This document shows positions 13,121 to 17,318 of a DNA stretch of 17,318 nt, one piece after another. A program made the position numbers and the translations under genes. Location: the NCBI GenBank assembly GCA_934307335.1, contig CAKRCL010000036.1, forward strand, positions 1 to 17,318, in the 5' to 3' direction. This DNA comes from an uncultured Dorea sp. (GTDB taxonomy: Bacteria > Bacillota > Clostridia > Lachnospirales > Lachnospiraceae). The notes below the pieces were generated by a model. The model was given only the letters and a program-made list of their open reading frames with translations. It ran no database searches and had not been told where the DNA came from. Numbering within the stretch: the first letter of the stretch is position 1; every line of letters starts with the position of its first letter.

Positions 13121-14938
13121 ATGGCAAGACATGGACGTATGGGCGGACACGGTATGAGTACCGAAAAAGCGAAAGATTTCAAAGGTACGATGAAGAAGCT
13201 GATGGGATATCTTGCAACTTATAAGATTGGTCTTATCCTCGTAGTTATATTTGCGGTTGGAAGTACAATCTTTAATATTGCCGGACCGAAGATTCTTGGA
13301 AAAGCAACTACAGAATTATTTAATGGTCTGGTAGGAAAGATTTCAGGTGGAAGTGGAATTGATTTTGATAAGATCGCGAAGATTTTGATAGGCCTTCTTT
13401 GCCTGTATTTGTGCAGTGCATTGTTCTCATTTATTCAGGGATTCATTATGACAGGAGTATCGCAGAAACTGACATATAGAATGAGAAAAGAAATCTCAGA
13501 GAAGATAGACAGACTTCCAATGGGATATTTCGACAAGATGACACATGGTGAGATTCTTTCCAGAATCACGAATGATGTAGATACTTTGAGTCAGAGTCTG
13601 AATCAGAGTGCAACACAGGTAATTACTTCTGTAGCTACGATTATTGGTGTGCTGGTTATGATGCTTAGTATTAGTCCACTGATGACAGTTATTGCACTTT
13701 TGATTTTGCCGGTTGCTATGGGCTTGATCGGTATGATTGTAAAGCGCTCTCAGAAATATTTCAAAGAGCAGCAGGAGTACCTGGGATATGTTAATGGACA
13801 GGTAGAAGAGGTTTATGGTGGACATAACATCGTAAAAGCATTTAATAAAGAAGAAGATGCTATTGAAGCATTTGATAAAGATAATGAGAGATTATATCAT
13901 TCTGCATGGAAATCTCAGTTCTTATCAGGAATGATGATGCCGATTATGCAGTTTGTTGGAAATCTGGGATATGTAGCAGTTGTTATTCTTGGCGGATATC
14001 TGGCAATTAAGAAGACGATTGAAGTTGGAGATATCCAATCATTTATACAGTACGTAAGAAACTTTACACAGCCAATCCAACAGGTCGCACAGGTCGCAAA
14101 TATGCTTCAGTCTACAGCAGCAGCTTCTGAGCGAGTATTTGAATTCTTAGAAGAACCAGAAGAAGAGGCGGCTCCTAAAAATCCGGTTCACCTTGCGAAT
14201 CCACAGGGAAATGTGGAGTTTGAACATGTGAATTTTGGATATAATCCGGATCATACGATTATTCAGGATTTCAGTGTAAAAGTAAAGCCGGGACAGAAAA
14301 TTGCAATTGTTGGACCGACAGGAGCAGGAAAGACAACGATGGTAAAACTTTTGATGAGATTTTACGATGTATCTGGTGGAGCTATAAAAGTAGACGGTCA
14401 TGATATCCGTGAATTTGACAGAGGAGAGCTTCGTCGTATGTTTGGTATGGTGCTTCAGGACACTTGGTTATTCAAAGGAAGTATTGAAGATAATATTCGT
14501 TATGGAAAACTAGATGCTACCCACGAAGACGTAGTCAAAGCTGCAGATGCAGCTTATGCACATCGGTTTATTCAGACTTTGCCGGGTGGTTATAACATGG
14601 AATTAAATGAAGAGGCAAGTAATGTGTCTCAGGGACAGAAACAGCTTTTGACTATTGCGAGAGCAATTCTTGCAGATCCGAAGATTCTGATTCTGGACGA
14701 AGCAACCAGTTCTGTAGATACACGTACAGAAGTGCGTATCCAGAAGGCAATGGATAATCTGATGAAAGGGCGTACAAGTTTCATTATTGCGCACAGATTA
14801 TCAACGATTCGAGATGCTGATATGATTCTTGTTATGAAAGAAGGAGATATCGTAGAGATGGGAAGACATGAAGAACTTCTTGCAAAAAATGGTTTTTATG
14901 CCGATCTCTATAATTCACAGTTTGAGCAGACGGCATAA
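13121..14938 (+). CDS. ABC exporter half-transporter with canonical catalytic residues
   Basis: A 605-residue partner of the preceding half-transporter. It starts with a short Gly/His/Met/Arg-rich tail (MARHGRMGGHGM), then six membrane helices and a nucleotide-binding domain. Walker A is GPTGAGKTT (residues 398-406), Walker B LILDEATSSVD with Asp526-Glu527, and the H-loop IIAHRLST with His558, all canonical. Its signature motif is VSQGQKQ (from 502) in place of LSGGQ. Paired with the first subunit, this leaves one good composite site (this Walker A/B and His with the other subunit's VSGGQ) and one degenerate site. GGAGGAGG overlaps the end of the previous gene and the start is 1 nt after its stop, so equimolar synthesis is likely. 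The exporter's cargo is unknown; drug or peptide efflux is plausible given the MarR control. Confidence 0.94.
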   Translation: MARHGRMGGHGMSTEKAKDFKGTMKKLMGYLATYKIGLILVVIFAVGSTIFNIAGPKILGKATTELFNGLVGKISGGSGIDFDKIAKILIGLLCLYLCSALFSFIQGFIMTGVSQKLTYRMRKEISEKIDRLPMGYFDKMTHGEILSRITNDVDTLSQSLNQSATQVITSVATIIGVLVMMLSISPLMTVIALLILPVAMGLIGMIVKRSQKYFKEQQEYLGYVNGQVEEVYGGHNIVKAFNKEEDAIEAFDKDNERLYHSAWKSQFLSGMMMPIMQFVGNLGYVAVVILGGYLAIKKTIEVGDIQSFIQYVRNFTQPIQQVAQVANMLQSTAAASERVFEFLEEPEEEAAPKNPVHLANPQGNVEFEHVNFGYNPDHTIIQDFSVKVKPGQKIAIVGPTGAGKTTMVKLLMRFYDVSGGAIKVDGHDIREFDRGELRRMFGMVLQDTWLFKGSIEDNIRYGKLDATHEDVVKAADAAYAHRFIQTLPGGYNMELNEEASNVSQGQKQLLTIARAILADPKILILDEATSSVDTRTEVRIQKAMDNLMKGRTSFIIAHRLSTIRDADMILVMKEGDIVEMGRHEELLAKNGFYADLYNSQFEQTA

Positions 14939-14966
14939 TAAGAACACATAATAAAAATTTCTGTGG

Positions 14967-14996
14967 TTGTGCGAAGGGCTTGTTCTATAGTATAAT
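14967..14996 (+). promoter_or_regulatory. predicted promoter of the C39-like peptidase gene
   Basis: TTGTGC (14967-14972), an 18-nt spacer and consensus TATAAT (14991-14996). No terminator is visible between the ABC operon and this promoter, so some read-through from the exporter operon is possible. Confidence 0.55.
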
Positions 14997-15024
14997 GTAA
15001 ATTCGTAAGGAGTTTTAAGATAAA

Positions 15025-15984
15025 ATGTTAGAAGAGAAAAAAGATACTATAGAAAAAAAGAAAAAAAGATATACAAAGAGACGTCAGCAAGTTATCAGAC
15101 AGTTGTTTTTTATGGGAGTGGCAGTAGTTGTCATAGCCATTGGTGGTATAACATGGGCGGTAAAGTCACATAATGCATCGAAGAATACAGGTGCACAGAT
15201 ACAGGCATCACAGACACAGAAGAAGACAGATGCAGTGACGACAGTAGCAAAGAAAGCTGTGAAAGCGAACAGTGAAGACGCGAAGAAAGCCAAGGATAAA
15301 GAAAAGACTGAGAAGAAGGCTGAGACAGAAGAAGAGCGTATTGCGCGCGTAAGACAGGAAGCGGTGAATGCCGGATATCCGGAGAAAGTCATTGAACTTC
15401 TGGATAAGAATCCAGAGACTGTTCAGTTTGTAGAAGATTATGCGAAGAAAAAAGATCAGGCTCCGGCAGCGACAGTTGAGGCAGAGGATGGTTATTCCGG
15501 TATGTTTCCGGAAATTCTTCAGTGGGATGAGCGCTGGGGATATGCACCGTATGGTACAAGTATCATTGCAGTCAGCGGTTGTGGACCGACTTGCGTATCA
15601 ATGCTGGTCGTAGGACTGACTGGGGATAAGACAGTAACACCGGCAGTTGTTGCAGATTATGCGACGCAGAATCACTATGTAGATGAGAATAATGATACAA
15701 CATGGGCATTTATGACATCAGGCGTGGAACATTGGGGATTGACGTGCCGTGAGAGTAATGGAAATGAGAGCGAAATCGCAAAAGAATTACAAGAAGGACA
15801 CCCGATTATTTGTAGTATGCGTCCGGGAGATTTTACTGATATTGGACATTTCATTATATTAACTTCTTATAACAATGGTGAAGTAACGATCTGTGATCCG
15901 TTTAGCCTTGAAAATTCTAAAAAAAGCTGGAATTATTCCCAGATCAGTTCTCAAATCAAAGCTGTTTGGGTATATTCAAAATAA
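15025..15984 (+). CDS. membrane-anchored C39-like cysteine peptidase
   Basis: A 319-residue protein. A short, very basic cytoplasmic head (EKKKKRYTKRRQQ) is followed by one membrane anchor (about residues 27-46) and an Ala/Lys/Glu-rich linker (about 48-115). A helical EEERIARVRQEAVNAGYPEKV segment comes next, then a C-terminal papain-like domain of the peptidase C39-like type from about 165. SGCGPTC carries the likely nucleophile Cys186, IGHFIIL the His275, and ICDPF the Asp291. The domain therefore faces outside the cell. AAGGAG lies 12 nt before the ATG, slightly far. It stands alone between its own promoter and a strong terminator. Such proteins are common and multi-copy in Lachnospiraceae. 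Substrate is unknown; cell-wall peptides or secreted peptides are candidates. Confidence 0.82.
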   Translation: MLEEKKDTIEKKKKRYTKRRQQVIRQLFFMGVAVVVIAIGGITWAVKSHNASKNTGAQIQASQTQKKTDAVTTVAKKAVKANSEDAKKAKDKEKTEKKAETEEERIARVRQEAVNAGYPEKVIELLDKNPETVQFVEDYAKKKDQAPAATVEAEDGYSGMFPEILQWDERWGYAPYGTSIIAVSGCGPTCVSMLVVGLTGDKTVTPAVVADYATQNHYVDENNDTTWAFMTSGVEHWGLTCRESNGNESEIAKELQEGHPIICSMRPGDFTDIGHFIILTSYNNGEVTICDPFSLENSKKSWNYSQISSQIKAVWVYSK

Positions 15985-15993
15985 AAAATGTAT

Positions 15994-16035
15994 AAAAATA
16001 CAGCCTCAATGAAAAGTTGAGGTTGTATTTTTTTT
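15994..16035 (+). terminator. terminator after the C39-like peptidase
   Basis: AAAAATACAGCCTCAA (15994-16009) pairs with TTGAGGTTGTATTTTT (16017-16032) with one G-T wobble, followed by further T residues to 16035. The symmetric A-run on the left could also let it act leftward. Confidence 0.92.
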
Positions 16036-16049
16036 GAAAATGAGGTACA

Positions 16050-16077
16050 ATTGTTTAAATGTATACAATTAAACAAT
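16050..16077. promoter_or_regulatory. 28-bp palindrome upstream of citrate synthase, probable operator
   Basis: ATTGTTTAA (16050-16058) and TTAAACAAT (16069-16077) are perfect inverted repeats around a second palindrome TGTATACA (16060-16067). Only the A-A pair at 16059/16068 breaks the symmetry. It lies 49-76 nt before the citrate synthase start. Possible promoter hexamers overlap it (TTGTTT at 16051-16056 as -35, with AT-rich sequence near 16074-16081 as -10), so a bound dimer would block or organise transcription. The regulator is not encoded in the visible window. Confidence 0.55.
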
Positions 16078-16125
16078 ATAAAAAGACATCCCAAAGGTAC
16101 GGGAAGGCACAAGGAGGGACCCGGA

Positions 16126-17318
16126 ATGAGTAATAAAGAGGTCATGAAATTAGAAGAAGACAGAGATTTAAAAGGAGAGTTTGCAGAGCTTTGCAAAGCA
16201 CTTCATAATAATCATAGAATTGACCCGAATCTTTACGTAGAATATGATGTAAAGCGTGGACTGCGTGATTCAGCAGGAAAAGGAGTTTTGACAGGACTGA
16301 CAGAAGTCTCTGATGTAACAGGATATAATTTGATCAATGGACGTAACATTCCGGCAGAGGGACGTCTTTATTATCAGGGAATCAATGTTAATGATATTGT
16401 AAACGGCATGAAAAACAAGAAGTTTGGATTTGAAGAGGTTGTATATCTTTTGATGTTTGGACATTTACCAAATAAGACAGAGATGGAACATTTCCTGGAT
16501 GTTATGTTTGAACTGCAGGAACTGTCAGGAAGATTTGTCCGAGATGTTGTTATGAAAGCTTCCAGCGAGAATATTATGAATGCGATGCAGCGTTGCGTGC
16601 TGACACTTTATTCGTATGATGATAACCCAGATGATATTTCCCCGGACAATGTACTTCGTCAGGCACTTGAGCTGATTGCAAAACTGCCACTTATTGCAGT
16701 ATATTCTTATCATTCATACAGACATTTCCGTAAAGATGAGATGCTCTTTATCCGTAACCCGGAGAAGGGACTGTCACTGGCAGAGAATATCCTTCTGATG
16801 CTCAGACCAAAGGGAGAATATACAGAACTTGAGGCAAAGGTACTGGATATTGCACTCGTACTTCACGCAGAGCATGGCGGTGGTAACAACTCCACATTTA
16901 CAACTCATGTAGTAACATCTTCAGGAACAGATACTTACTCTTCAGTAGCAGCTTCTATCGGTTCTCTGAAAGGACCTAGACATGGTGGCGCGAACCTGAA
17001 AGTTCAGAATATGTTTGATGATATTAAGGTTCATGTGAAAGACTGGGCAAATGAAGAAGAAGTGGGAGCTTATTTACACAAGATCTTGAATAAAGAAGCA
17101 TTTGACCATTCCGGACTGATCTATGGTATGGGACATGCGGTTTATACGTTGTCTGATCCAAGAGAGGTGATCTTGAAGAGATTTGCCAAAGCTCTTGCAG
17201 AAGAAAAAGGACTGATGAAAGAGTTTGCACTCTATGAGATGGTAGAGAGTCTCGCAGGTAAGATGATCAAAGAGCAGAGAAATCTTCAGAAAAATGTCTG
17301 CGCAAATGTAGACTTTTA
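16126..17318 (+). CDS. gltA: citrate synthase (3' end outside window)
   Basis: The first 397 codons of a citrate synthase, which condenses acetyl-CoA with oxaloacetate to citrate. The frame is open to the window edge and about 50-60 residues should be missing. Catalytic positions are visible: His250 in HAEHGGGNNS, His286 in GPRHGGANLKV and Asp344 in GMGHAVYTLSDPR. The N-terminal part (MSNKEVMKLEEDRDLKGEFA) and GRNIPAEGRLYYQGINVNDI fit the type I fold of Clostridia enzymes. GGAGGG lies about 7 nt upstream of the ATG. In such anaerobes the enzyme usually feeds the oxidative branch from citrate to 2-oxoglutarate and glutamate. Aconitase and isocitrate dehydrogenase genes often follow but cannot be seen here. 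A 28-bp palindrome upstream suggests specific regulation. Confidence 0.95.
   Translation, partial: MSNKEVMKLEEDRDLKGEFAELCKALHNNHRIDPNLYVEYDVKRGLRDSAGKGVLTGLTEVSDVTGYNLINGRNIPAEGRLYYQGINVNDIVNGMKNKKFGFEEVVYLLMFGHLPNKTEMEHFLDVMFELQELSGRFVRDVVMKASSENIMNAMQRCVLTLYSYDDNPDDISPDNVLRQALELIAKLPLIAVYSYHSYRHFRKDEMLFIRNPEKGLSLAENILLMLRPKGEYTELEAKVLDIALVLHAEHGGGNNSTFTTHVVTSSGTDTYSSVAASIGSLKGPRHGGANLKVQNMFDDIKVHVKDWANEEEVGAYLHKILNKEAFDHSGLIYGMGHAVYTLSDPREVILKRFAKALAEEKGLMKEFALYEMVESLAGKMIKEQRNLQKNVCANVDF

Overview
The window looks like a chromosomal piece of a low-to-mid GC Gram-positive gut anaerobe, most likely a Lachnospiraceae (Mediterraneibacter/Dorea/Blautia-like). This rests on codon use, strong GGAGG-type ribosome binding sites, a class III fructose-bisphosphatase, a Lachnospiraceae-style heterodimeric ABC exporter with a large extracytoplasmic insertion, and a membrane-anchored C39-like peptidase. 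The genus is an inference from protein style, not a database result.

Bases 1-4049 are an accessory, scarred region. Two small leftward genes (a DUF2716-type protein and an unrecognised 80-residue protein) come first. A rightward cluster follows: the broken end of a small coiled-coil gene, a DUF3990 protein with an ADP-ribosyltransferase-like N-terminus, a 138-residue unknown protein, and a NADAR-domain protein. The last three are tightly packed (15-nt gap, then a TAATG stop/start overlap). They look like an ADP-ribosylation writer, a partner, and a reverser, and are the best candidate here for an undescribed toxin-antitoxin or defence module. After them lie fragments: the repeat-rich tail of a Schlafen/AlbA-type ATP-binding protein, a UPF0175-like antitoxin gene with an in-frame stop, an intact flavodoxin-fold oxidoreductase, and a 12-codon fossil of a second NADAR gene.

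Bases 4050-10172 are housekeeping. They hold fbp (class III FBPase), a convergent type I asparaginase sharing a bidirectional terminator with it, a divergent pair of genes (unknown 178-residue protein plus YhhN-family lysoplasmalogenase with an ATGA overlap), and an EamA transporter followed by dtd. The 8398-8785 gap contains a very long perfect hairpin and a convincing leftward promoter, suggesting an orphan RNA of about 190 nt.

Bases 10206-14938 form a self-contained efflux operon: a MarR regulator whose promoter carries a 42-bp near-perfect palindrome, followed by two ABC half-transporters. Their degenerate and canonical ATP-site residues are distributed so that one composite site should be catalytic and the other degenerate. 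A membrane-anchored C39-like cysteine peptidase (15025-15984) and the first 397 codons of citrate synthase (from 16126, cut by the window edge) finish the window. The citrate synthase leader carries a 28-bp palindrome, probably an operator.
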